47,968 nucleotides of DNA. Origin: Desulfovibrio sp. An276. GTDB lineage: Bacteria > Desulfobacterota > Desulfovibrionia > Desulfovibrionales > Desulfovibrionaceae. Below the pieces are notes generated by a model that saw only the letters and a list, made by a program, of their open reading frames with translations, ran no database searches and was not told where the DNA came from. Positions 23,145 through 32,207 of the stretch are shown here, piece after piece (the first letter of the stretch is position 1; each line of letters starts with the position of its first letter). The stretch covers positions 1 to 47,968 of the forward strand of contig NZ_NFJC01000024.1 of assembly GCF_002159665.1 (NCBI RefSeq). Direction: 5' to 3'. Made by a program: the position numbers and the translations under genes.

Positions 23145-25385
23145 ATGACAAACGACATTTTCAATCCGGTCCGCGTGACCGCCAATCTCTTTGGCAAGGA
23201 CTACATCTTCGAGACCGGCCGCATAGCCAACCAGGCCGACGGCGCTGTCTGGGTTCAGTGCGGCGGCACTGTGGTCCTTGTGACCGTCTGCTCGCAGACA
23301 CTGGAAACAAGCAAGGGCTTTTTCCCTCTCACCGTGGAATACTCCGAGCGCATGTACGCTGCAGGACGCATTCCCGGCAACTTCTTCCGCCGCGAGGTGG
23401 GACGCCCCTCCGAGCGCGAGACCCTGGTTTCCCGCCTCATCGACCGTCCCATCCGTCCCCTCTTCCCCAAGGGCCTTCTGCAGGACGTGCAGGTTCTGGC
23501 AACTGTCCTTTCCGCAGACCAGGAAAACGATCCCGACATTCTGGCCATGAGCGGCGCCTCCGCTGCCCTGCACCTTTCCTCCCTGCCCTTTGACGGACCT
23601 GTCGTGGGCGCCCGCGTGGGCCGCATAGACGGTAAGTTCGTGCTCAATCCCACCCTTGAGGAAAGGAAGAAGAGCGACGTGGACCTTGTGTTCGCAGCTT
23701 CCGCCACCGCCCTGACCATGGTCGAGGGCGAGGCACACTTCGTGCCCGAGGACATCCTCATCGACGCCCTCGAATGGGGCCGCGTCGAGGTGCAACCCCT
23801 CATCAAGGCCCAGGAAGAGCTGCGCGCGAAGGCTGGCAAGGAAAAGATGCCCTTCACCCCCCACGAGGACGATCCCGTGCTCGTGGCCCGCGTGGCAGAG
23901 CTGTGCACAAAGGCTGGCCTTGAAAAGGCCATGATCATCCCCGAAAAGCTCGAGCGCAAGAACGCCCGCAAGGCCGTGAAGGACGCTGTCATGGCAGAGC
24001 TTGTGGCTGATCCCGCCTGGGCCGAAAAGCCCGAGGCTCTGGCCGAGGTGCCGGATCTCATCGCTGCCAACGAAAAGGCCTTTGTGCGCAAGCGCATCGT
24101 GACCGAGGGCCTGCGCATCGACGGCCGCGACACAAAAACCGTGCGTCCCATCCAGATTCAGGCAGGCGTTTTGCCCCGCACCCACGGTTCCGCCATCTTC
24201 CGCCGCGGCGAGACCAAGAGCCTTGCCGTGACCACCTTAGGCTCCACCACGGACGAGCTGCGCACGGACGGCCTTGGCGGCGATATCACCAAATCCTTCA
24301 TGCTGCACTACAACTTCCCGCCCTTCTCGGTCGGCGAAGTGAAGCCCGTGCGCCTGTCCCGCCGCGAAGTGGGCCACGGTGCCCTGGCAGAAAAGTCCCT
24401 GCGTCCCATCCTGCCCCAGGACGACAGCTTCCCCTTCACCATCCGCGTGGTCTCGGAAACCATGGAGTCCAACGGCTCCTCCTCCATGGCCGCAGTGTGC
24501 GGCGGCTGCCTCTCCCTCATGGACGCAGGTGTGCCGATTTCCGCTCCCGTTGCCGGCGTTGCCATGGGCCTTATCAAGGAAGGGGATCAGTTCATCATCC
24601 TCACCGACATCCTTGGTGACGAAGACGCCATGGGCGACATGGACTTCAAGGTGGCCGGCACAGCCGAGGGCGTGACCGGCATCCAGATGGACATCAAGGT
24701 GGAAGGCCTGTCCACGGACATCATGCGTGCAGCCATGCGCCAGGCCCACGAGGGTCGCATGCACATCCTTGGCGAAATGGCCAAGGTCCTGCCCGGACCC
24801 CGTCCGACCATCTCTCCCTATGCCCCGCAGCACAAGGAAATCTTCGTCAATCCCGACATCATCCGCCTCATCATTGGCCCTGGCGGCAAGAACATCAAGG
24901 CCATCACCACTGCCACCGGTGCCTCCGTGGACATCGACGACAGCGGCAAGGTCTCCATCTTTGCCCCCACTGCAGATTCCTTAAAGCGCGCCTGCGAAAT
25001 GATCTCCTACTACGATCAGCATGCGGAAGTGGGCAAGGACTATGTGGGCAAGGTGAAGAAGCTTTTGGAAATTGGCTGCATCGTGGAAATCTTGCCCAAC
25101 GTGGAAGCTTTGGTGCACATCTCCCAGCTTGACATCGGCCGCGTGCCCCAGGTGGCAGGCTTTGTGTCCCTTGGCGAGGAGATGAAGGTCAAGGTCATCG
25201 AAATCAACGGCGATCGCATTCGCGCAAGCCGCAGGGCAGTTCTTCTCGAAGAGCAGGGACACCCATGGAATCCCGAGGAGACCTCCCGTCCGGCCAGAAG
25301 CTCGGAAGGGCGTGAAGGCCGCGAAGGACGTGGCGGCAAGCCCAGAAGCGGTGGCCCCCGCGGCGGACATCGCGACAGGCGCTAA
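23145..25385 (+). CDS. pnp: polyribonucleotide nucleotidyltransferase (PNPase)
   Basis: Phosphorolytic 3'-5' exoribonuclease of the RNA degradosome, 746 residues. First RNase PH domain (GRIANQADGAVWVQCGGT; FFRREVGRPSERE), a linking helical domain, the second, catalytic RNase PH domain (PRTHGSAIFRRGETKSL, DFKVAGTAEGVTGIQMD), a KH domain (LIIGPGGKNIKAIT, near residue 575) and an S1 domain (IVEILPNVEALVHISQLD). The C-terminal 40 residues are an Arg/Gly/Ser-rich tail. The leader holds a long hairpin and an unusual ribosome binding site. Confidence 0.97.
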   Translation: MTNDIFNPVRVTANLFGKDYIFETGRIANQADGAVWVQCGGTVVLVTVCSQTLETSKGFFPLTVEYSERMYAAGRIPGNFFRREVGRPSERETLVSRLIDRPIRPLFPKGLLQDVQVLATVLSADQENDPDILAMSGASAALHLSSLPFDGPVVGARVGRIDGKFVLNPTLEERKKSDVDLVFAASATALTMVEGEAHFVPEDILIDALEWGRVEVQPLIKAQEELRAKAGKEKMPFTPHEDDPVLVARVAELCTKAGLEKAMIIPEKLERKNARKAVKDAVMAELVADPAWAEKPEALAEVPDLIAANEKAFVRKRIVTEGLRIDGRDTKTVRPIQIQAGVLPRTHGSAIFRRGETKSLAVTTLGSTTDELRTDGLGGDITKSFMLHYNFPPFSVGEVKPVRLSRREVGHGALAEKSLRPILPQDDSFPFTIRVVSETMESNGSSSMAAVCGGCLSLMDAGVPISAPVAGVAMGLIKEGDQFIILTDILGDEDAMGDMDFKVAGTAEGVTGIQMDIKVEGLSTDIMRAAMRQAHEGRMHILGEMAKVLPGPRPTISPYAPQHKEIFVNPDIIRLIIGPGGKNIKAITTATGASVDIDDSGKVSIFAPTADSLKRACEMISYYDQHAEVGKDYVGKVKKLLEIGCIVEILPNVEALVHISQLDIGRVPQVAGFVSLGEEMKVKVIEINGDRIRASRRAVLLEEQGHPWNPEETSRPARSSEGREGREGRGGKPRSGGPRGGHRDRR

Positions 25386-25398
25386 AGAACATCGCTCC

Positions 25399-25420
25399 CT
25401 GGCAGGCTTTGGCCTGCCAG
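25399..25420 (+). terminator. hairpin after pnp
   Basis: CTGGCAGGC, TTTG loop, GCCTGCCAG, 14 bases after the pnp stop and followed by GC-rich sequence that can also fold. Without a T-tract it is a processing or stabilising hairpin rather than a sure terminator. Confidence 0.5.
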
Positions 25421-25464
25421 GCCCCTTGCGGGGCATCCCGCAAGCCTAAAGGAGAAGTTCTCTC

Positions 25465-26532
25465 ATGGCCAAACTCAAGAAAGAGGCTCAACAGGCTGAA
25501 CAGCCTGCACAGACTGATGCTCCCGTCCAGGGCATACAGGATGACACCGCTACGGACGCTCCTGGTGAGCGCGTGCCCTCTGCCGAAGAGGTGAAGGACA
25601 GGCTCAGTGGCAAGAACAGAATGCACTTCGAAGGCCTTGGCATGCCTTGGGCAGTCCTGCTTGGCGCAAATCCCGCCAATCTCATGTCCCAGGTCATTGC
25701 CACAGTGCTCAATGCCGGCGGCACCCGTCCCACCTGGCGCTGGCAGAACAAGGACAGCGAGAACAATGTCACTGACTATGTTCTCATGGCCTGGCCCAAG
25801 GAAGAGCCCGTGCGCGCAGCAGTGCTGGTTGCCGGCCCCGAGGGCGACAAGATGCATCCCGTGGACGCATTCCCGCTTCTGCAGGGCCTGCCCAATGATC
25901 TCACCGTGGCCGAGGTGCATCCCTGGAAGGAAGGACACGGCGCCAATGTGGCAGCCCAGGTGGACGAGGACCACAGCCCCATGTGGTTCTACGATCCGCT
26001 CTACGAGCGCGACCGTCAGGATCTGACCGAAGGTGTCATGCAGACCTTCCTTGTGGCAGGTCTTGCCTTCAGCGTGCGCAAGGCCCTTTTGGACGAGCTG
26101 ACCATCACCCAGGGCCCCTACTACGAAAGCCATGCCGCAAAATGGCTTGAGGAGAATCCCGGAAAGGGTCGCCTTGACGTGCCTCCCCTGAAGATCCCCA
26201 TGGCTGGCCGCCATCTCATCTTCCCCGGGCGCAGCTTTGGCGAATACGAGCTGAGGGCCAGGATCATGCAGGTCGAGGAACACAAGCTCGACAAGATGCC
26301 CGTGTGGATCCTCTATCTGGAATTCCCCTTCGAGGAGCATCAGCCCCTGATCCTGCCTGTCTACGCCCCCAAGAGCGTGCTCAAGGACTACGTGCCCGCA
26401 GCAGGCGACGAGATCGATGCCTATGTGTGGCTGCAGGGCCGCGTCATAGACATGGAAGATCAAACCCAGCCCATGCCGGCAGACCTTGAAAGAGACATGC
26501 CCCATCCGGCCCCTGTTTCCCAGGACAAGTAG
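25465..26532 (+). CDS. uncharacterised protein, 355 residues
   Basis: I do not recognise the family. Residues 1-50 are hydrophilic and Gln/Ala/Asp-rich and probably disordered. From about residue 55 there is a compact soluble alpha/beta region (HFEGLGMPWAVLLGANP; VLMAWPKEEPVRAAVL; DHSPMWFYDPLY), then a Trp/Tyr/Phe-rich second part. The last 90 residues look beta-rich (MPVWILYLEFPFEEHQPLIL, IDAYVWLQGRVID) and could be a small barrel. There is no signal peptide and no membrane segment. AAAGGAG lies nine to ten bases before the ATG. It lies between pnp and prfA with its own terminator; co-transcription with pnp is possible across the 79-base gap. Confidence 0.8.
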   Translation: MAKLKKEAQQAEQPAQTDAPVQGIQDDTATDAPGERVPSAEEVKDRLSGKNRMHFEGLGMPWAVLLGANPANLMSQVIATVLNAGGTRPTWRWQNKDSENNVTDYVLMAWPKEEPVRAAVLVAGPEGDKMHPVDAFPLLQGLPNDLTVAEVHPWKEGHGANVAAQVDEDHSPMWFYDPLYERDRQDLTEGVMQTFLVAGLAFSVRKALLDELTITQGPYYESHAAKWLEENPGKGRLDVPPLKIPMAGRHLIFPGRSFGEYELRARIMQVEEHKLDKMPVWILYLEFPFEEHQPLILPVYAPKSVLKDYVPAAGDEIDAYVWLQGRVIDMEDQTQPMPADLERDMPHPAPVSQDK

Positions 26533-26560
26533 CCAGGGGCAACAGCGCATAAAATTCAAG

Positions 26561-26598
26561 GCCCATTCCCAACATCAGTTGGGAATGGGCCTTTTTGC
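26561..26598. terminator. terminator after the 355-residue gene, probably bidirectional
   Basis: GCCCATTCCCAAC, ATCA loop, GTTGGGAATGGGC and then CTTTTTGCTTT. The other side (AAAATTCAAG) gives a weaker T-run for the convergent prfA transcript. Confidence 0.88.
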
Positions 26599-26638
26599 TT
26601 TATCTGCCCCATAGGGCCAGACAGAAAACATTGGTTGG

Positions 26639-27709
26639 CTAGACGCTTGCCTCTGCCTTCAGGGCTTCTGCCTGGGCTGCCTGGGAGAGGGCTTCGAGCA
26701 GGGGATCGATTTCGCCTTCCATGATGCGATCGAGGCTGTACAGGGTCAGATTGATGCGGTGATCCGTGCAGCGTCCCTGGGGGAAGTTGTAGGTGCGGAT
26801 GCGCTCGGAACGATCGCCCGATCCCACCTGGGCGCGCCTGTCTGCGGCCTGTTCGCTGCTCTGGCGCTCCTGCTCCAGGGAAAGCAGCCTTGAGGCCAGA
26901 ACCTTCATGGCGCGGGCCTTGTTCTTGTGCTGACTGCGCTCGTCCTGGCAGGTGACCACAAGGCCTGTGGGAATGTGGGTTATGCGCACCGCGGACTCTG
27001 TCTTGTTCACGTGCTGACCGCCTGCTCCGGAGGCCCTGTACACGTCTATCTTGAGGTCCTCGGGACGGATATCCACGTCCACTTCCTCTGCTTCGGGCAT
27101 GACTGCCACTGTGGCAGCAGAGGTGTGGATACGGCCCTGGGTTTCGGTGACAGGCACGCGCTGCACGCGGTGGGCGCCGGCCTCGTACTTCAGGTGGCTG
27201 TACACCTTGTCGCCGGAAATAAGGCAGATGATTTCCTTGTAACCGCCGGCTTCAGTCGGCGATTCGCTCATGATTTCGACCTTCCAGCCCTTGAGTTCGG
27301 CGTAGCGCGAATACATGCGGAACAGATCCGCGGCAAAGAGAGCAGCCTCTTCGCCACCTGTTCCTGCACGAATTTCCAGAATGGTGTTCTTTTCGTCCAG
27401 AGGATCCTTGGGGATGAGCTGCACCTTGAGCTGGTACTCAATCTTGGGGAGTTCTTCCTCCAGCTCGTGCAATTCTTCCTGCGCCATGGCCTTGATGTCG
27501 GGATCGGGGTCATGAAGCAGCTGGCGGTTTTCCTCGATCTGCGTCTTTATGGAACGGTATTTGCGGAAAAGTTCGACCACATCCTTCAGATCGGCATGGG
27601 CCTTGCTCAGCTTGCGAAACTGGTCCTGATCCGAATAGACGTCCGGATCGGAAAGGGATTTCTCCAGTTCCATGTATTTCTTTTCCAGACCTTCGAGTTT
27701 GGCAAACAT
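26639..27709 (-). CDS. prfA: peptide chain release factor 1
   Basis: Recognises UAA/UAG and triggers peptide release. 356 residues. The codon-recognition tripeptide region reads [14 protein letters not shown] (P-V-T, the RF1 type rather than the SPF of RF2), and the catalytic GGQ is in [13 protein letters not shown]. The N-terminal domain is helical. It is the last gene of rpmE-DUF1385-prfA, 129 bases after the DUF1385 gene. The prmC methyltransferase that often follows prfA is not present here. Confidence 0.96.
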   Translation of the reverse strand: MFAKLEGLEKKYMELEKSLSDPDVYSDQDQFRKLSKAHADLKDVVELFRKYRSIKTQIEENRQLLHDPDPDIKAMAQEELHELEEELPKIEYQLKVQLIPKDPLDEKNTILEIRAGTGGEEAALFAADLFRMYSRYAELKGWKVEIMSESPTEAGGYKEIICLISGDKVYSHLKYEAGAHRVQRVPVTETQGRIHTSAATVAVMPEAEEVDVDIRPEDLKIDVYRASGAGGQHVNKTESAVRITHIPTGLVVTCQDERSQHKNKARAMKVLASRLLSLEQERQSSEQAADRRAQVGSGDRSERIRTYNFPQGRCTDHRINLTLYSLDRIMEGEIDPLLEALSQAAQAEALKAEASV

Positions 27710-27838
27710 GTATATCCTCCCACATCGTCCCCTGGTGCGGGACAGGCAAAAAAGCCCGCGATTGTCTCGTGGGCCTTATGCTTGAAAGCTCTTGTTTTCC
27801 GCCTCTTCCCTTGCGCGCTTCCTTTGCGAAATCACGTC

Positions 27839-28777
27839 CTAAAGGCGCTTGTAGGGTACTGTCCTCACCTCGTAGGGCGTATTGTCGCCCAGGGCCTCCC
27901 TCAGGGCCACAAGGGCCACTTCAAGCTGTTCCCTCTCGGGTTCGGCAGTGGTGAGTTTCTGCAAAAGCAGGCCCGGCGTACGGAGCAAGGCTGCGCATTT
28001 CCCGTCCTTCATGCGGGCCGTGGCCCGGATGAGCTCATAGGACAGGCTGGCAATGGGGGCTATCAAAAGAAGCTTGAAGAAAATCGTTCCCCCGTGCCTC
28101 ACAAGCTCGCTTTCCGGAGTCCAGAAATGCAAAAGCAGGGGCACAAGGAGCGCGTGACTCAAAACCGAAACACAGACAACGAAGAGCAGAAAGGTTGTGC
28201 CGCAGCGCGGGTGCAGGCGACTTTGTGCAGCGGCAAGGTCCGCGTCCACGGGTTTCCCGGTTTCAAAGGCATGGATGGTCTTGTGCTCCGCGCCATGGTA
28301 CTGAAAGACGCGTTTTATTTCCGGAACGCGCCGTATGGCGAGGATATAGATCATCAGGATGAGCAGCTTGAAAAGCCCGTCCCACAGCTGGAAGGAAACG
28401 CCGCTCACGTCTCCGGAAATGCCTGCCACTGTCAAAAGCCAGGTGAGACCATGGGGCAACACCAGGGACAGGAGCAGGGCAAAGGCAATGGACACAATAA
28501 GCGTCACTGCCAGATGCCAGCCTTCCATGGGCTTGCCGTCATCCTGCCCCTGCAGCTCTGCCGAACGGTTCAGGGTCTTGATACCGTTGATCAGTGTTTC
28601 CACAAGGACCGGAAAGCCGCGCAGAAAACGCGTTGTGCGAATTCTTTCGGACAAAAACGAAGACCACAGCCTCCGCTCCCCGACAATTTCGCTTTTCAGC
28701 TTTGCTCCGAGGCCGTAGGCTGTGCCATTACGCATCATAACGCCCTCCAGCACAGCCTGACCGCCCACAAGGGGCAT
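27839..28777 (-). CDS. DUF1385 membrane protein
   Basis: 312 residues. The opening VGGQAVLEGVMMRNG is the hallmark of DUF1385 (YqhQ-like), and YHGAEHKTIHAFE in the middle with LHPRCGTTFLLFVV is equally characteristic. About four to five membrane helices lie between residues 85 and 250. Function is unknown. The start was set at 28777 because the family begins here; no Shine-Dalgarno is visible, so coupling with rpmE, which ends 37 bases upstream, is possible. The setting rpmE-DUF1385-prfA is common in several phyla. Confidence 0.9.
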   Translation of the reverse strand: MPLVGGQAVLEGVMMRNGTAYGLGAKLKSEIVGERRLWSSFLSERIRTTRFLRGFPVLVETLINGIKTLNRSAELQGQDDGKPMEGWHLAVTLIVSIAFALLLSLVLPHGLTWLLTVAGISGDVSGVSFQLWDGLFKLLILMIYILAIRRVPEIKRVFQYHGAEHKTIHAFETGKPVDADLAAAQSRLHPRCGTTFLLFVVCVSVLSHALLVPLLLHFWTPESELVRHGGTIFFKLLLIAPIASLSYELIRATARMKDGKCAALLRTPGLLLQKLTTAEPEREQLEVALVALREALGDNTPYEVRTVPYKRL

Positions 28778-28814
28778 GTCATCTGCAGCGAGGAGGGCGC
28801 TTAGACAAAAAAGG

Positions 28815-29027
28815 CTACTTTTTTTCAAACTTGGCGTACTTCTTGCGGAAGCGGTCGATGCGGCCGGCAGTGTCAAGGAAGCGCTGCTTGCCAGTGAAGA
28901 AGGGATGGCAGGCAGAGCAGACTTCGACATGCACCTGTTCGCCCTTGGTGGAAAGGACCTGCTCGCTGTTGCCGCAGGCACAAGTGATTGTGGCCTTGTA
29001 GACTTTGGGCTGGATATCTTTTTTCAT
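28815..29027 (-). CDS. rpmE: 50S ribosomal protein L31 (zinc type)
   Basis: About 70 residues. Cysteines TCACGN and [11 protein letters not shown] form the zinc ribbon of the C-plus L31 form, so this is the zinc-dependent paralogue, not the YtiA-like form. Two ATGs stand in tandem; the second (29027) gives better spacing from GAGG and is chosen. First gene of rpmE-DUF1385-prfA. Confidence 0.93.
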   Translation of the reverse strand: MKKDIQPKVYKATITCACGNSEQVLSTKGEQVHVEVCSACHPFFTGKQRFLDTAGRIDRFRKKYAKFEKK

Positions 29028-29053
29028 CATAACCTCTACAAATGTTATCTAAA

Positions 29054-29072
29054 ATGCCGGACGTACCGGCAT
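29054..29072 (-). promoter_or_regulatory. hairpin in the rpmE leader
   Basis: On the minus strand ATGCCGG, loop, CCGGCAT then TTTAG, about 25 bases before the rpmE start. It may be a leader regulator of L31 synthesis or chance. The rest of 29028-29382, between divergent rpmE and tlyA, shows a second inverted repeat (GTGGC/GCCAC near 29220-29240) and no gene. Confidence 0.35.
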
Positions 29073-29382
29073 CTCGAGCTTTCTGCTCATACCCACGGTC
29101 TTGCTGCCGCATCTGTCCTTGTGCAGTCATCGAAAGCCGCATATTGCGCCCTCGGAAGTACTGCGGACATGAGACAGGGTGCCGTAAAGGAAAGCTCTAA
29201 TAGATCAAAACAACAGAAGTGGCAAGCCCTGGAAAAGCCACTTTTCCGCCACAATTGCGCTTTTCATACGCTTGAGGCGCACAATTTTCCGTTGCTTTAG
29301 GGTTTGTCCTCACCCCTGCATCCAAAAACATATGCGAAAAGCCCCTTGCCTTCCCGTACTGCAAAAGGTAGTAGGCTTTGCC

Positions 29383-30147
29383 ATGACAGCACACACAAAG
29401 ATACGGGCGGATCAGCTTGTCCACGAACAGGGACTTTCGGAAAGCCGCGAACAGGCAAAGCGTCTCATCATGGCAGGACAGGTACAGGTCATGCCAAAGG
29501 AAGGCAGCAAGGCTCTTCCCGTGCGGGTAGACAAGCCAGGCCACATGTTCCCAAGGGACACTGTCTTTGCCCTGACGGGGCAGGAACAGTACGTGAGCCG
29601 CGGGGCCTACAAGCTTTTGACCATTTTAGAAGACGCAAGCCTTGATGTCACAGGCTACGTGTGCCTTGACGCAGGCGCCTCCACAGGCGGCTTTACGGAC
29701 TGCCTTTTGCAGCGTGGCGCAACAAGGGTCTATGCCGTTGATGTGGGCAAGAACCAGCTGCACGAAAAGCTAAGAGCAGACCCAAGGGTCATCAACCTCG
29801 AAGGCGTCAATCTGCGCACGGCACAGGCGGAGCTCATCCCCGAACCCGTGGACATCGTGGTTGCGGACGTGAGCTTTATTTCCCTGACCCTTGTGCTTGA
29901 ACCCTGCATGACCTGGCTGAAATCGGGAGGCTACGTCGCTGCCCTCATAAAGCCCCAGTTCGAGTTGGGTCCGGGACAGACGGTCAAGGGTGTTGTGCGC
30001 AGCGAAGAGGCCCGCAAGCAGGCCATAGACAAGGTCGTGACCTTTGCCAGGGACGTCCTTTGCCTCGACTGCCTGAGCGTTGTGCCGGCAGCCATCAAGG
30101 GTCCCAAGGGCAATCAGGAATACCTGGCCCTCATGCGCAAGCATTAG
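29383..30147 (+). CDS. tlyA: TlyA family rRNA 2'-O-methyltransferase / hemolysin-like protein
   Basis: 254 residues. An N-terminal S4 RNA-binding domain (RADQLVHEQGLSESREQAKRLIMAG, residues 6-30 and on) is followed by an FtsJ-like methyltransferase fold with the SAM motif CLDAGASTGGFTDCL and the ADVSFISL segment. In mycobacteria the family methylates 16S and 23S rRNA; the hemolysin name is historical. The start at 29383 fits the S4 domain; a weak AGG lies upstream. It converges with yjbQ, 14 bases apart. Confidence 0.92.
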   Translation: MTAHTKIRADQLVHEQGLSESREQAKRLIMAGQVQVMPKEGSKALPVRVDKPGHMFPRDTVFALTGQEQYVSRGAYKLLTILEDASLDVTGYVCLDAGASTGGFTDCLLQRGATRVYAVDVGKNQLHEKLRADPRVINLEGVNLRTAQAELIPEPVDIVVADVSFISLTLVLEPCMTWLKSGGYVAALIKPQFELGPGQTVKGVVRSEEARKQAIDKVVTFARDVLCLDCLSVVPAAIKGPKGNQEYLALMRKH

Positions 30148-30161
30148 GCCCCGTATCCGGA

Positions 30162-30569
30162 CTATTCCGCGCGGATGAAGGAAAGCTGAAGCGTGCGCAG
30201 CCTTGGCCCGTCAAATTCGCACATGTAGACCAGCTGCCATTTGCCAAGGGCCATGCGCCCGTTTTCCACTGGCACAAGGCAGTGGCTGCCCATGAGCGAA
30301 GCCTTGATATGCGCGTCCGAATTGCCCTCGGAGTGCAGAAATCCCCAGTCCGTGGGGACAAGGCTTGCAAGAAAGTCGCTTATGTCCTTGCGCACGTCCG
30401 GGTCGTAGCCCTCGTTGATGGTCACCCCGCAGGTCGTGTGCGGGCAAAAGACGCAGATAAAGCCGTTTGTCCAGTTCTTGTCCGCGTTCCTTGCCAGAAA
30501 GCTTCCCAGCTCCTCGGTGATGTTGACAAGCTGGCTCTGCTTGCTTGTGGAAATGGAGATCTTTTCCAT
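30162..30569 (-). CDS. yjbQ: YjbQ family protein (UPF0047)
   Basis: 135 residues, normal for the family. The signature HTTCGVTINEGYDPDVRKDI and the later MGSHCLVPVENGRMALGKWQ are diagnostic. The family is annotated as having a weak secondary thiamin-phosphate synthase activity in E. coli; its main role is unsettled. The start at 30569 follows AGGGA. It lies 53 bases after hom on the same strand and probably shares its transcript. Confidence 0.9.
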   Translation of the reverse strand: MEKISISTSKQSQLVNITEELGSFLARNADKNWTNGFICVFCPHTTCGVTINEGYDPDVRKDISDFLASLVPTDWGFLHSEGNSDAHIKASLMGSHCLVPVENGRMALGKWQLVYMCEFDGPRLRTLQLSFIRAE

Positions 30570-30579
30570 GATGTTCCCT

Positions 30580-30622
30580 GCCCTGGCTCCTCCCAAATGA
30601 CGAAAGAAGCCAGGGCTTTTTT
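30580..30622 (+). terminator. plus-strand terminator (GCCCTGGCT stem) between yjbQ and hom
   Basis: GCCCTGGCT and AGCCAGGGC with a 19-nt loop followed by TTTTTT on the plus strand, so it could end the tlyA transcript beyond the antisense of yjbQ. On the minus strand the same stem lies between the hom stop and the yjbQ Shine-Dalgarno. Confidence 0.55.
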
Positions 30623-31936
30623 CTAGAGTATGCGGTAAAACACGGGTTCTGCGCGCAAAATGCCAGTTTCCTTCAGTTTTTGCATGGCCCTTGCCATGGC
30701 CTGCGCTGTTGTCTCGTGGGTCATGTAGACCAGGGGAACGACATTCTTCTCGTTCTCCTTCTGAATAACCTGGGCCATGCTGATATCCTCGGCTGCCATG
30801 CAGCCAGCGACATCGCGCAACACACCGGATTCGTCGCTCACCATGACGCGCACATAGTAGCGGGAGCGCCAGCCCTCGGGCGGAACAATGTCTGCACGCT
30901 CGATTTCCGTGACAAAGCCCGTGTTGTTGGGTTTGTCCTCCCTTGCCACTGCCATAAGATCGCTCAAGACCACGCTTGCAGTGGGCAGGGCACCTGCGCC
31001 CCTGCCGTGCAGGAATATGGGGCCCGACACCTGGCTTTCAATGCGGACTGCGTTGTAGACGCCCCCGACCCTGGCCAGAAGGAAGCTGTGGTGCACAAGG
31101 GCAGGAAAGACACCTGCCTCAAGACGGGTCTTGCCTGTGTCCTCGTCCCTGTGCAGCCTTGCCTCGGCAATGAGCTTGATTCTGTAGCCGAACTCCCTGG
31201 CAAAGGCTATGTCGCGCCTGTCCATATTGCGTATGCCCTGCACGGGCATGCTGGCAAAGGGATAGTCCATGCCGAAGGCGAGACGGGTCAGAAGGGTCAG
31301 CTTGTGGGCAGCGTCAAAGCCGTCCACGTCCAGGGTTGGATCCGCCTCTGCGTAGCCAAGCTCCTGCGCCTGCTGCAGGGCCGCGTCGAAATCCATGTTG
31401 TTGCTGGTCATTTCCGACAGGATGTAGTTGCTTGTCCCGTTCAGAATGCCCATGATGGAATCTATGTGGTTGCCTGCCAGGGGATCCGTCAGTGTTCCCA
31501 CGATGGGGATGCAGCCTGCTGCGCTGCCCTCGTAGCGCAAAATGCAGTTGTTCTTCCTTGCCAGTTTGAAGAGATCCTCGCTGTCCTCTGCCAAAAGGGC
31601 CTTGTTGGCAGTGACAATGTGCTTGCCCTTCTCAAGGGCCATGGAAATGAGCTTGTGGGCTGCTCCCGTGCCGCCCATGAGTTCCACAACCACATCTATC
31701 TGCGGGTCATCGGTCAGGCTTGCCATATCGGTTGTGAGTTCGCAGCCTTCGGGAAGCAGGGCCGCTCTTTCCGGTGTGGCATTGCGCACAAGAACCTTGC
31801 GAAGGACAATGTCGCGTCCCACGCGCCGCTCTATAAGTTCCCTGTCCTCGCGCAAGAGCCGGACAAGGCCGCCACCCACGGTGCCCATGCCGGCCAGTCC
31901 GACATACAGGGGGGTTGAAGATGCAGATTGTGTCAT
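30623..31936 (-). CDS. hom: homoserine dehydrogenase
   Basis: Reduces aspartate semialdehyde to homoserine, the branch point to threonine and methionine. 437 residues: NAD(P)-binding GLAGMGTVGGGLV at the N terminus, the catalytic core with GILNGTSNYIL and EADPTLDVDGFDAAHKL, and a C-terminal ACT domain (YYVRVMVSDESGVLRDVAG) for feedback control. AGGTGG lies four bases before the ATG. Threonine synthase is in the same window but homoserine kinase is not. Confidence 0.96.
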   Translation of the reverse strand: MTQSASSTPLYVGLAGMGTVGGGLVRLLREDRELIERRVGRDIVLRKVLVRNATPERAALLPEGCELTTDMASLTDDPQIDVVVELMGGTGAAHKLISMALEKGKHIVTANKALLAEDSEDLFKLARKNNCILRYEGSAAGCIPIVGTLTDPLAGNHIDSIMGILNGTSNYILSEMTSNNMDFDAALQQAQELGYAEADPTLDVDGFDAAHKLTLLTRLAFGMDYPFASMPVQGIRNMDRRDIAFAREFGYRIKLIAEARLHRDEDTGKTRLEAGVFPALVHHSFLLARVGGVYNAVRIESQVSGPIFLHGRGAGALPTASVVLSDLMAVAREDKPNNTGFVTEIERADIVPPEGWRSRYYVRVMVSDESGVLRDVAGCMAAEDISMAQVIQKENEKNVVPLVYMTHETTAQAMARAMQKLKETGILRAEPVFYRIL

Positions 31937-31946
31937 AAATCCACCT

Positions 31947-31976
31947 ATTATATTGTTTTTTGCCGTACGTTGGCAG
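31947..31976 (-). promoter_or_regulatory. promoter overlapping the hom start region
   Basis: On the minus strand CTGCCA (31971-31976), an 18-bp spacer and a perfect TATAAT (31947-31952). The -10 box ends 11 bases before the hom ATG, so transcription would begin in or after the Shine-Dalgarno. Elsewhere the 270-base divergent gap to mtnA shows no riboswitch or gene. Confidence 0.45.
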
Positions 31977-32207
31977 TTTTTGGGCTGTTAGGGGGAAAGA
32001 GTCAACAATAAGGCAGAGCTAGCCTGCTTGGCAAGCAAGGTGAAAATCCAAATTCGGGAATCCTCCTCTCCTGCTGCCCGAAATCATGCTCCTCAAGGCA
32101 AACTGTATTTTCTTTTCGAAAAAGTGCACATATCCTGTCCGAAGGGCTGCAAAGGCACCCTTGCTCAGGGCCGTACCCTGGGGAACACATCAAAAAAGGA
32201 ATTCTCG

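Noticed and set aside
31937..32207. SAM or methionine riboswitch between hom and mtnA
   Set aside because: Looked for SAM-I/SAM-II core motifs because both genes border methionine metabolism; none found on either strand.
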